From Rhizomucor pusillus (Eukaryota; Mucoromycota; Mucoromycetes; Mucorales; Lichtheimiaceae): a stretch of 64,000 nt of DNA. The DNA lies in assembly GCA_900175165.2 (NCBI GenBank), contig FWWN02000349.1, positions 27,584 through 91,583 on the forward strand. Direction: 5' to 3'. The notes under the pieces were generated by a model. It saw only the letters and a list, made by a program, of their open reading frames with translations, made no database searches and was not told the DNA's origin. Made by a program: the position numbers and the translations under genes. Below are positions 23,877 through 33,438 of this stretch, piece by piece (the first letter of the stretch is position 1; the number at the start of each line of letters is the position of its first letter).

Positions 23877-24514
23877 TTAGGATCGGGCCGCTATGATACG
23901 GAATTTCTGGGAAGCGTTTCCAGAATCGCCCATGAGGACAACGATGTATGAGTTCTTGGTCTCAAGATCCGCCGGCAAGGTTACAGTTTGTGCACCGCTG
24001 TTGAGCGGGAATCCTGATGCCAAATCCCAGTCTATGTAATATGTCAGTATTCGTTGCTTGCATTACCGCGCGCGTCGTGTGAGAAAACTTACAGAGATGC
24101 TCGTTGATAGAACCAGGTTCAAGATATCCAAGTTTGATAGCTCCACTGAAGCAAGAATTAGTATTCGTGTCCTTGCTGATATCATCACTACTATGATACT
24201 TACTTGATACCGTCTGGAATAGGCTCGCCCTCAATGGTCGTTTCCCTGCATAGCAGCAGCAATGAATCCACGCCGTAATTCAAATATAGTATTCTCTTCA
24301 TCTCTCAGCGCCTTACCACTTGACAGTGTAGGTTCCGCCTGCGCGCCACTTGGTGCTAGCATTGGGGACGGTTCTAGAGCAGCAACGGTGAGTAAACGGG
24401 ATCTTGCGCGATATTCCATGGGTCTTTTGCTTACATCTTTGGATTGTAAACAATAGCAGAGGCGAATGGAAGAATAGCAAAGACGATGCAGAGAAAGAGG
24501 AAGGAAGCCTTCAT
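23877..24514 (-). CDS. Secreted Kre9/Knh1-like protein without GPI tail
   Basis: Seen: ATG at 24514 opens a signal peptide (MKASFLFLCIVFAILPFASA). Exons then give VYNPKITVPNASTKWRAGG, TYTVKWETTIEGEPIPDGI, GAIKLGYLEPGSINEHL and DWDLA/YWDLASGFPLNSGAQ. The last exon ends with SYIVVLMGDSGNASQKFRII and TAA at 23877-23879. WRAGGTYTVKW and the NASQKFRI end match the Kre9/Knh1-type domain also seen at 17658. There is no Ser/Thr stalk or hydrophobic tail, so the mature protein should be soluble and secreted or loosely wall-bound. It is about 150 residues, in five exons. The intron with donor AAGAT|GTAAGC joins VYNPKI to TVPNAS. Confidence 0.75.
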
Positions 24515-24590
24515 TTTGTTTGGTTTTGATGTGGTGGAAAAAGAAGAAGTAAAGAGAATACTGAAGAAAAGCCCTGCTATAGACCGCCGC

Positions 24591-24600
24591 CCTTTTTATA
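24591..24600 (-). promoter_or_regulatory. TATA box of the Kre9-like gene
   Basis: Minus-strand TATAAAAAGG lies 77-86 bp upstream of ATG 24514. The distance and sequence fit a fungal TATA element. A dinucleotide CA tract follows immediately upstream. Confidence 0.6.
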
Positions 24601-24609
24601 CAAAGCTCT

Positions 24610-24634
24610 CCACACACACACACACACACACACA
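24610..24634. repeat. CA/TG dinucleotide microsatellite
   Basis: A short uninterrupted CA run lies just upstream of the TATA box of the Kre9-like gene. It is probably length-variable. Confidence 0.85.
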
Positions 24635-26040
24635 AAGTAACAAGTCCGGTCGCACTTTTTTTTACCAAATTCGTACGCTCTGCCCGCCCGGTTCTTTTGG
24701 TTTCCGTCCTCCCCTGCGCGCGTGACTCGGCAGGCTATTTTTACTGCAAACAAACGCCTGAAAATAACAACAAAGACAACAATGCCACTGCAAAGCTATA
24801 TACGACAACGAAAACAACAACAACAACAGGGAACGCTTTCCGGGCCATTCCGGTTCTGCTTGCTTGCTTGCTTCCTTGCTTGGCGCCCCACCTATTTCAA
24901 ATAACAACTGGTAGCGCAACGTTTTTCTTTTTTTTCTCACTCTGCTGATCTGCACCAAACCGGGTCGTGTGAGCCAAAGGGTTTTTATTTTAGCACTATT
25001 CTCCTCTTTTGTTGCAACGATGATGCAACAGCATCACGGAGCGTTCCGTATATGCGATGCACAGCAAGAAATAATAATTGCGTGCAGTACAGCAGATACT
25101 GTGAGCAATCGTGAAACCGTCAATCGGCGGGGTGACAGGATCAATACAGAATGGTACGCATGCAACATTGCTCGTTGACATGAATGCTGTTGCTTCCTCT
25201 CTAGAGCAGCAGAGCATAAAGACTAATATTTATCACTGACTATTCAGCTCTTCTTCTTTAGACAACAGAAGAAACAGTTTTGGCAGTTGAACCTGAAATT
25301 ATTCTATGCCCGATGAGCATGACCCGGTATGCATAAATTCACACATGCAGACTGCTGCTGCAGTGAGTACATGGTAGCTAGCAGGAGCAATGGTAGAAAT
25401 AACGATAATTATAGCAGACAACATATCATCAAAGTGTAACGGGATTAGAGCAAAGCCGGCTCTATGTTTCTATTTTGAATGACACATTTCTGGTCCTTGC
25501 CACGGCAACGATGAACATATGACAAGAAAGGTAAACATCGGGCTCATCAGACTGCTGCTGCAAGGCTGCACAGACAACAGAAGGAGAAGGAGGAGGAGGC
25601 TGTCTATAATTGGTGTTTTGACCGATCTTAGTAGATTTAGCTTCACGACCATGTCATCTGATCGTCCAAGTCGGTTCACCAACTGTGTATATCGTGATGC
25701 TATACGACAGCGACAGATTTGATTCTCCCCATTCGTAAGCGCTTTAGATGATGAAATAATTTCCATCATGCCTTTTCCCGCCTTTTCCTACGTTTTTCTT
25801 TAATTTGTCTATTCGTACGTATGGACCGGTATCAACCTGTTCTTCATCAGCAACGCGATTAGTCTGTTCGACAACGACCACTATCTGTCTGTCCGAAGCA
25901 AATCTCAACAGGACCACAAAAGAGAAGTAAAAAAGAAGAGAAACGAAGCGATATTTTCTTCATTTGGTATAACATTACTTATACAATGTGCAACAACAGC
26001 AACAACAACAGAGGGAAACATGTTTGGTTATGCTTATTGA
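24635..26040. other. Intergenic region, no gene recognised
   Basis: About 1.4 kb with simple-sequence patches (CAA-rich near 24770-24830, CAA/CAG near 25990) and no recognisable coding or RNA gene. Short frames (24969-25178, 25470-25769) lack family motifs. It separates the promoter of the Kre9-like gene from the 3' end of the questin-oxidase family gene. Confidence 0.4.
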
Positions 26041-27540
26041 TTACTCAGCCCAGGTTTCCTCGAATCCTGGACCGCTGCGGTCCCAGTGACCTTCCGTGTC
26101 AAGGCTTGCAATAGCAGTGTTTGTCCATGCTGGACCCATAGGCGTACCTGAGGCGTAGAGGATGTAGCCGAGGGCAAGGGCACGGACGACCTTGATCAGA
26201 TGCATTTCACTGACAAGCGCAAGGTCGATAATCTTGGTCCACGGGTTTTGAGGCCACTCTGCGACTTTGGACGATTTGTAGTTGAGAAGCTTGCTGATAT
26301 CTGTCAGGTTCGGACTGCCTGAAGTTACATAGTAGAAAACGGTGATTGCAAAGTGTGCCTGCAAGAGCGCGGCAGCTTCGTTCGCAGTAAGGTCAGACAG
26401 CATGCTGTGCAGCGAGTGGATTCCTGTGACCGCGTGAAGAAGGAAGAAGTCCATCTTGATTTTGTTATTTCCGCGGACACCTGCTCCTCCGTACAAGATC
26501 ATCGCAGCTTCATACAAATCCTTTGTTTTGGCCTGGATATCCTTGGGATCATCTAGAAATCACGTGGTTTGTCAGCAAAACAAGCTTTGTGTGACCACCC
26601 ACAGCTTCTTTTCCCAGGCTCTACGCACCTTGCACTTGCCACTTTTCAACGTAGATTCGCAGACGTTTCATGGCTTCCGTGTCGTCTCTCAGAGTATTGA
26701 ATCTGTTCGAATCCGTGTAGTTGACGACACCCTTTAAGTTTTGATCGTTTCTGATATCTTCAAGCAACGCCAACGCGGTGTTTTGCTGCTCTTTGTTGAC
26801 ACGTGTGCGATCGGAAGCATCAGAAGATAAACCGAGGGAATGGACGAGTTGGCTGGTGAGCTTGTCGGCTGACGATGCCGAGTCGATAACGCTGACATTT
26901 TCTTGAAGTGGAGCAAGATCCGGGATCAGCAGTTTGAAGTTGTCTTCAGTGCAAGCTGTGAGGGCCAAAGCTTCCGCGCAAATATCGGGCAAGTTAAACT
27001 CGAATGCATATCCCATATGAATCAACGGGTGGTACACGCCTCCCAGGAAACGAGCAAGCATGTCGCCGGAAAAGATAAATCGACGCACTGTCTCGACCAT
27101 ACCGTGAGCTGCTATTTCAGCCTTGAAGAATGCTAAATAGTCGCTGTACGCATCAAGATCTCCTAAGTGATCCTGGTAGTTGCTGCGATCCAGTTGGTGC
27201 TTTACCGGTTTGATCTGGCGCTGGTACGAGGAATGATCGTCGAAGATTCTTTGAAGTTGCTCAGTGTTGGCTCCCAAAGAATATGCGGTTAGGACGTGAT
27301 GGACAAAGTGGCTAAACAATATCTTCCGTTAACATCATCATTTTCGTCGACGCGTACCTTTTTCTTTACATACTTGTGGAAACCTCTGTCGTTGAAAAAT
27401 ATATTAAACTTTTCGTGATTCCGTTCCAAAAGCTCGGCAGTAAAGTCCTGAGCCTCAGCGGTGATGCCAGGCATCACAAACTTGTGATTGTTCTTCTTGG
27501 CAGGTACTGTAGGTGTAAAGTTGGAAGAGTCAGGGGACAT
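26041..27540 (-). CDS. Questin oxidase family protein
   Basis: Seen: ATG at 27540 (MSPDSSNFTPTVPAKK). Three exons (about 27540-27370, 27315-26625, 26550-26041) encode one domain with HFVHHVLTAYSLGA, GGVYHPLIHMGYAFEF, MDFFLLHAVTGIHSL and WPQNPWTKIIDLALVS. These His-containing blocks are characteristic of the questin oxidase family (AflY/HypE-type Baeyer-Villiger oxidation enzymes). Known: characterised ascomycete members act in polyketide pathways such as aflatoxin and geodin. Here no polyketide synthase or other biosynthetic gene is nearby, so a primary or stand-alone oxidation role is more likely. It stands alone, with a TATA element upstream at about 27594-27602. Confidence 0.82.
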
Positions 27541-27593
27541 TGTTGGCTTTGTGTGTATGAAGAAAAACAAGTGAACGAGCGATGGGTGAAAAC

Positions 27594-27602
27594 GCTTTAT
27601 AT
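27594..27602 (-). promoter_or_regulatory. TATA element of the questin-oxidase family gene
   Basis: Minus-strand ATATAAAGC lies 54-62 bp upstream of ATG 27540. This is consistent with a core promoter. Confidence 0.5.
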
Positions 27603-28125
27603 GTTAATTGGCAATTTCTCCCACAGACAGCAGCCATCATGCGTCATTATGCGTTCTGCTTACAACAGCAAGAGCAGGGACAAGGGAACGGGCAGTGTTT
27701 GACCGAGTATCCGCGCAGCATCATTCCGTCATGCAAGATGAAAAGCTCACTCCTCGACATTAATAAGCTCTTATTAGCCACAGTCATTGGCTAGTTTTGA
27801 CTGTGTAACGTTTCCCACTGGCTCGTCGGTCTTTATATCCGTCCGTCCGACAAACACCCTATTCCCTTTGAACGCATGAATCAACAATATCCAATACCAC
27901 GCATCCTGCTTGATGACTAACCAATTGATGAAACTACTACGCATCATTTGCTTTCCAGCGTTAAGATAAACTAACATACCGATTTTCTACTGTAGCTATG
28001 TATGAATCTATTACAACCAATTATAGACATGCGTCCCCGTGGAGGAAGAAACGGCAGCTGCAGATCGCCATTTGCGCAGCAGCGATGACGCGACGGTGCG
28101 TAATTATATGAATTCTTCAAGTGTA
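27603..28125. other. Intergenic, nothing recognised
   Basis: No coding or RNA feature was recognised between the questin-oxidase promoter and the F-box relic. Confidence 0.3.
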
Positions 28126-28260
28126 TTACACTGTTTCTTAAGAATTGCACCTATATCACCCAACAACTTTTTGCTGCCTTGGTGCTGCAATCTCGGCGTT
28201 TGTATATCAGCACTGGAGTTTCCTTGACAACACAGCGGAAGATGGAAGGACTCATGATCT
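28126..28260 (+). pseudogene. 3' relic of an F-box/LRR gene
   Basis: Seen: the stretch from about 28138 (gaattgcacctatatcaccc) through 28227 (gagtttccttgacaa) closely matches the 3' coding end of the F-box/LRR gene at 28741-30300 (around 30204-30305). The match covers the codons for ENCTGVTQ, the CCNL segment and the final FLDNA-like codons. Internal deletions and shifts break the frame. Only the last ~100 bp survive. It shows that another family member once lay immediately upstream. Confidence 0.6.
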
Positions 28261-28740
28261 CCAGCTAATGTAAAACGGTTTGCAGCATCAAACGCATTAT
28301 CTTGAAACCGTAGAGCTAAGAACACTAAATTAATTCGATGTTGCTTGTTTATGTGACCAGAAATTCTGTAGTCAAGTGTGCAAAGTATTCGTAAATTGTG
28401 ATTATAAGGTGTACCTATCATAATCCATGTCGATATCGGCCTACGTTCCGAGTGATGTGGTTGGTTTTGTTAATTCTCAGACAGAAATAGTGGGAAATTT
28501 TTTCTCTCTCTCCATCAGTGACCTACCTGCAAAGAAGGCATTCATTGCATTTTATTCGCATTCACAATGGATGGATATGTTAGTCGTATAAAAGATGGAC
28601 TGGGCATCTAGAGAAAACTGTGCCAGGCTGGTCGGATTGTCATATTCGCCTCTATCAAGTCGTACCTTTTTAGTCCCCTGTGCTACATCCTTGTGTTACA
28701 CAAAAAGTGGCGCTGTAGCAAAAATGGCTCTTCCAGCCAC
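28261..28740. other. Upstream region of the F-box/LRR gene
   Basis: AT-rich, with no recognisable feature. A GTATAAAAGATGG sequence near 28590 could be a TATA element, though it lies about 150 bp from the ATG. Confidence 0.3.
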
Positions 28741-30300
28741 ATGAGTTCAGGGCTCTCATCTCTTCCATCTTCCTTTTTATCGAAACCACATATCTTCATG
28801 CACGACAATTGCCGTGTGCTTAGACCACCAGCGATTGATTATACTCTGACATTACCGGACCATGTATTAGAAGGCATATTTGAAAAGCTTTCAGCGCAAG
28901 AGTGCTTCCGAGGACCTTGCAGAGTCTGTCGACGATGGAACAGCGTTATCAGTGCAAGCGGAAGGATATGGAAGCACGTTTGCCTGGAACGAGTTGCATA
29001 CGACAATTGCCCCTTACTCCAAAGAGACGGCGTGGCATCAAGAAGCGTCGAAAGCCTAGTCATCTGCAACAATCAAACAGCAGCCAACTGGGAATATATT
29101 TTTAAACGATTGGAAATGGCAGAGTGTCGTTGGATTAAGCATCTCAGTAAGCAACAAACAATGGAGCAGATCTTAAGACTCCTGAACCTGGCAGTAAACG
29201 CAAAAAATCTAGAATGCCAGAACCCTGATAGTAGCAGTGTCAGGACATACATCTCACCTTTCGTCTGCTGGCTTGGAGAAACTTTGAACACCTTGACGAT
29301 CGAGAATCCCACATCTTTCGATATCACAGAAACCTTATCTATAATTCTATCCAGCTGCAAAAACCTCACAGAACTTTTCATTTACGGTTCAAAGTTTCCT
29401 TGCGCTCCATCAGCAGAAAGCAACGATGCTTTTGATAAGCTCGGAACGCTAAAGCTCAAACGGCTAAAACTCGATTTATATTGCATGACTGTCCGACCAT
29501 TCATCAACTCGCTTTTCGCACACTGTCCGTTGTTGGAGGACATTCAGTTACAGGGACTTGCTGGGCCGATATATGCCGACGATATCCAAATATTCTACCG
29601 TTTCCCGCATTTACAATCTTTTACTTTAAACGTAAACCATCCTTACATAGATATCGCACATTGGCGCGGCAACGGCGACGACGACGACGATGGTAAACGG
29701 CCATGGAACTCTCTGCGCTTACGATTGCGTGATGCATTGAGAGACAACACTGTACAAACCATCCTTAGTTGCTGTCGCGACATCGAGACTTTGGATATTG
29801 TCCGTGATAACCATGATCCTACTATATTGTCGCTGGTGCCGCGATATTGCCGCAAGCTGCGGCATCTTGTACTGTCCGAGCAAATACCAGATGCATCGAC
29901 AATTAAGGAGACCGTATCGTTGTTGACAGAAAAACATCCTCTTCTTACGACCTTGGAACGGGTGACAATTAACAACTGTCACGTTGAAGGCTCGCGGTTG
30001 ATTTCTGCCATATCTCCGTTGCTGAACCTACCCTCTATGACCGGTTTTGGACTCAACAAGTCGATGTCAATTACAACTGCACAGATACATGCATTGCGTT
30101 CCTCGTCGATCGAGAACTTATACCTCATGGAAATGCAAATTGATGATGGCTGGATAGAGGCTCTTGAAGCCTGGGATAAACTGACTGGCTTGCATCTTGA
30201 GAATTGCACCGGTGTCACCCAAGACTTTATTGTTGCCCTGTTATCTTCTAGATGCTGCAATCTCAAACATTTATATATCAAGCCCTCGAATTTTCCTTGA
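28741..30300 (+). CDS. F-box / leucine-rich-repeat protein (C-terminus frameshifted)
   Basis: Role: probable substrate receptor of an SCF ubiquitin ligase. Seen: ATG 28741. The F-box is YTLTLPDHVLEGIFEKL and CRVCRRWNSVI. Irregular LRRs follow (CKNLTELFIYG, LKRLKLDLY, CPLLEDIQL, and NLYLMEMQIDDGWIEALEAW), then the family motif ENCTGVTQDFIVALL. By comparison with paralogues, 29147-29212 is probably a 66-nt intron (CATCTCA|GTAAGC ... ATCTAG) that happens to have no stop and keeps frame. At the 3' end one extra T in the run before 30298 turns FLDNA into FP-stop; the next frame still encodes the conserved tail up to about 30366. The protein therefore lacks the last ~25 residues that its relatives share. 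Confidence 0.85.
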   Translation: MSSGLSSLPSSFLSKPHIFMHDNCRVLRPPAIDYTLTLPDHVLEGIFEKLSAQECFRGPCRVCRRWNSVISASGRIWKHVCLERVAYDNCPLLQRDGVASRSVESLVICNNQTAANWEYIFKRLEMAECRWIKHLSKQQTMEQILRLLNLAVNAKNLECQNPDSSSVRTYISPFVCWLGETLNTLTIENPTSFDITETLSIILSSCKNLTELFIYGSKFPCAPSAESNDAFDKLGTLKLKRLKLDLYCMTVRPFINSLFAHCPLLEDIQLQGLAGPIYADDIQIFYRFPHLQSFTLNVNHPYIDIAHWRGNGDDDDDGKRPWNSLRLRLRDALRDNTVQTILSCCRDIETLDIVRDNHDPTILSLVPRYCRKLRHLVLSEQIPDASTIKETVSLLTEKHPLLTTLERVTINNCHVEGSRLISAISPLLNLPSMTGFGLNKSMSITTAQIHALRSSSIENLYLMEMQIDDGWIEALEAWDKLTGLHLENCTGVTQDFIVALLSSRCCNLKHLYIKPSNFP

Positions 30301-30642
30301 CAATGCGACGAAAACCTGGGCATACAAGGAACTATCAGCAAGAAGAGGAGGACCATTTGTAACATGTTAGTGAGTTTACCCTGAATGATTAACTTAGTAA
30401 CCACATTTTTGCCGGAATCTGTTCAGTTCATCCAACCATAGAAAATAAATTCTTAATTATTCTATAACCTTTAACGGTCTTTCAGCGGATGTTACAATGT
30501 AGACTTTGCGGCAGGAGTTAGGGATAAGCATCAAAAGAAACTTGACATATATTATTACCTGATGTCCGTTTACTACGCTTAAAAAACGGGCCGGCATGAA
30601 TTTGGAGTTGCTGGTCTTGAAAGTTCTTTTTTCCCTTCACTA

Positions 30643-32017
30643 ATGCGTCCAGACGAACACAAGGCAAAAGAATCACGGCGATACCAGGCACGAAAGAAGC
30701 AGCAAGGAGATGCCACCTCTGCCGAGGTTGCTGCACAGCGACGCGCGGCGGCAGCCAAGGCCCGCGACACTGGCACGAGCATTGCCGCCATCAAACGACG
30801 GAACGGCGAACTACCGTCACTTCAGCAGCCACGCGATGAGCAAGAAGCTGAATTGAGGGCACGATCAAGACAGTTTTCTCGACGGAAACTCGTTAGCAAC
30901 CAATACAGATACCAAGAAATGACCGAGCAAGGTAACAAAAAGAACACACACGACCGAATTATACATCCTGCTGTCAACAACTGATTCTCACCCTTTCAAA
31001 AACCTTGGCATATAGACGAAATGGAGCAGGACGCAGAAATGGGAGTTGATCGAGAGACAACAAACTTGGTTGCAATGCTAGAAAAGAATGGTATGGATAC
31101 CTCTCTTTTGAGTAAAGCAAAAACGCCGTTGAACTTGTGACTAAGATATATATATATAATAGATGACACGTCCGGATCAAATTATTTCAGATTCAAGGAA
31201 GAACAGGAATGGGACACGGAGCCGACCGACTTTGAACGACAAGATACATACAAGAATACATTCCAAGTGGATTTTGGCACTATGGAATCGGTGCTGCACA
31301 GCGCAGATACAACAGCACTTTTGGATTTAAGGGAGGAAGATAGCGAGCTGGTAAATAATTAAGATGGGCATCTACAAGGTTGTATCTAATTGACCGTGTC
31401 TTGTTCTCCCTTACCCAGATCGATGTGGCATTTCAGCAGGAACCTAGAGTGTTAGAGAAACCACTAGTACCCGCATTTTCAAAAAATAGCCGAGGATTGG
31501 TATTATTCAAGGGATCCGTGGTAACGGGTGTGGAGGCTGCGAAGCCAGAGCCGGACGGAATATGTGTTCAAAAGGATGGATCAGATCATCGTCCTTTTCA
31601 AAAAGCTGAAAAAATACCCAAGGACAAATATCAGGAGAACGAAGGTACAGTCAAGAGAACGTTCAAGATTGAGTGAAGAATGCGAATACTGACACGGTCC
31701 TGCCTAGATGACATTGATGAGCTGTTAGCGTTAGATTCTGCTCCCGTACAAAAGACAGCAACAGCTGAAAAACCGAAAGCTACTGCGAGTCAACCATCCA
31801 TACCTGCAAAAGGTGAGAGTGCGCAGAAACGATGGGCTGCTGCCAGAAGCGAACTTGACTGCTGACCATATTTATGATCTCATTATCAGCGCCGATTCCA
31901 AAACCTGGTACGATCAAACGACCATCAAGACCATTAGCGCAGCAACCAGCAGCAAAGCCGACCCCGTCATCAGTGGACAACGACGAAGCGTGGTTGGATG
32001 ACCTGCTAGAACAATGA
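30643..32017 (+). CDS. AVEN: AVEN-like protein
   Basis: Seen: ATG 30643 (MRPDEHKAKESRRYQARKKQ). A basic Ala/Arg-rich N-terminus leads to FSRRKLVSNQYRY, resembling the FSKRKIVSNWDRY block of animal Aven. Later exons give NYFRFKEEQEWDTEP and TFQVDFGTMESVL. A Glu-rich stretch, then DDIDELLALD, and a final NEAWLDDLLEQ-like end (DEAWLDDLLEQ, stop at 32015-32017) mirror Aven's LEDWLDSM end. Five or six exons with short introns. Known: Aven is an apoptosis and ATM-signalling regulator in animals that binds G-quadruplex RNA through an RGG region; the RGG box is not obvious here. The function in fungi is unknown, so the symbol reflects family only. Confidence 0.6.
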
Positions 32018-32949
32018 ATTAAAAAAGGCTGTGCGTTGGTCATGGTCCCGTGAAAACGATGATGCATGCTTTCTTTCCACGAGGATCCAATGAAATGAAC
32101 CGATGGCAACCGAGTCATCCTATTCCCGTGTATTTTTTGGTTGCACACGGACGGTCTGTGTTCTGAATTCTGTGCATCGTCGATCAGTAAAGTTTCACAA
32201 CCGAAACCTAAAAACGTCCTTGCACTGGCCCAGAACCTTGTCGAGCCGCAGTCAATAAGCGGGACAATAACCGACAACGATGAAGAGAAGGAATGGATTG
32301 TACTTGACTGGAAAAGAACAATGAAAAATTCTGATATCGACCATGTCGTCATCTGGTGCCAAATGGATCTCTAATGAACGGCCAATGGTCTATTCTTCCA
32401 ATAAGCTCTGTTTGACGCTGCTCTTTTAAAAGTCTAGAATAAGGATCCTTGCTTTCTGTTCGTCGCAGCATGTAAACCTTTGAGGAGGCTGACGCACATG
32501 CGTATGGAAAAATCACACGTCTGTTGTGATAGTCACTATCTGCTATACATGGCAGGTCACAGGGCAGTAAAAGGATCGACTGGTTGTAAAAGTCCAGAAC
32601 AACGCAGCAGCGAGGAAGATGGGTGGGGGTGAACAAGAAAGGCTTGGTCGACTCTTCTAGTCTTGAACTTGGTATATCGAGACACAGTGAGAAAAAGATT
32701 TTGCTTTAGCCGACGCCTTGTCCAAGTTCATTCCGGATTTGCCTAATTGTGGTAAACCGAAGTGGGATGCTCAAGCGGCTGCATGTGACTAGTATCACGG
32801 GGTGGTATTCCAAGTTACCACCAGCAGGACAACAAATAAAAAGGCACATACACAGAAAAGAGAATAGGCTCCCGGACCTGGGACCCTATTACTCTTCTTT
32901 CCTGGTCAAAGCGCAAAAAAAGAGACAAACGTTTTGGCGTGACAAGAGA
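32018..32949. other. Intergenic region
   Basis: A 77-codon plus-strand frame (32141-32374) with an EEKEWIVLDWKR segment is the only mildly coding-like piece; no start context, introns or family were recognised. Otherwise nothing was seen. Confidence 0.3.
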
Positions 32950-33438
32950 ATGAATCGCGCACCACGTTCCATCTCCCCGTACGTTCCTGTGGATGACAAC
33001 AACGACGACAAACCTGAGCAGCAGCAGCAGTATAATCGCCGTCGCCCTCAGCAACGATGCTGGTTCCGTATGCCACACGTTCTAATGCAATGGATATGGA
33101 CGCAGCGGCACAAGCGCTGGCTGAAGGATGCGCAGCTGTACTGGTGCTACCGACGTACGAACACTCAAGATCCATGGCAACCGTTCGAGGACAAGAACCA
33201 GCAAATATTGTGGCAAGCTTACTATCTCCCAACAAAACAGGAGCGTCAATTCCGCGACCGTGCGTTCCAGAACGGCAAGCAGCTCATACACGCAGTTGCC
33301 AAGGAGTTTGTTGCATTCAGCATTGAAGCCGGATGGACCGAACCTTTGGTGTATGACATTGGCGTGTGCCGTGCCACACCACCCAGAACGTTTTGGCGCC
33401 GGCTGCTCGGAAAGGATCCTGAGACTGTATATGTGTAA
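32950..33438 (+). CDS. Unknown protein with WWE-like segment
   Basis: Not recognised as a named gene. Seen: a single open frame starting at ATG 32950 (MNRAPRSISPYVPVDD); an upstream in-frame ATG at 32767 is possible. The protein is Trp/Tyr/Arg-rich, with QLYWCYRRTNTQDPWQPFED followed by QILWQAYY. This resembles the W-x-W ... PF ... Ω-rich pattern of WWE domains, or the N-terminal module of PA-preferring phospholipases A1. A QQQQQYNRRRPQQR tract precedes it. No catalytic motif, signal peptide or membrane segment was seen. Length is 162 residues from 32950. It is probably a small adaptor; the assignment to WWE is weak. Confidence 0.55.
   Translation: MNRAPRSISPYVPVDDNNDDKPEQQQQYNRRRPQQRCWFRMPHVLMQWIWTQRHKRWLKDAQLYWCYRRTNTQDPWQPFEDKNQQILWQAYYLPTKQERQFRDRAFQNGKQLIHAVAKEFVAFSIEAGWTEPLVYDIGVCRATPPRTFWRRLLGKDPETVYV

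Noticed and set aside
26041..27540. Questin-oxidase gene as part of a secondary-metabolite cluster
   Set aside because: No polyketide synthase, NRPS, transporter or pathway regulator is near it; the neighbours are unrelated housekeeping or F-box genes.
31780..32352. 190-codon minus-strand frame
   Set aside because: It overlaps the last AVEN-like exons on the other strand, has no motif and lacks a plausible start context.
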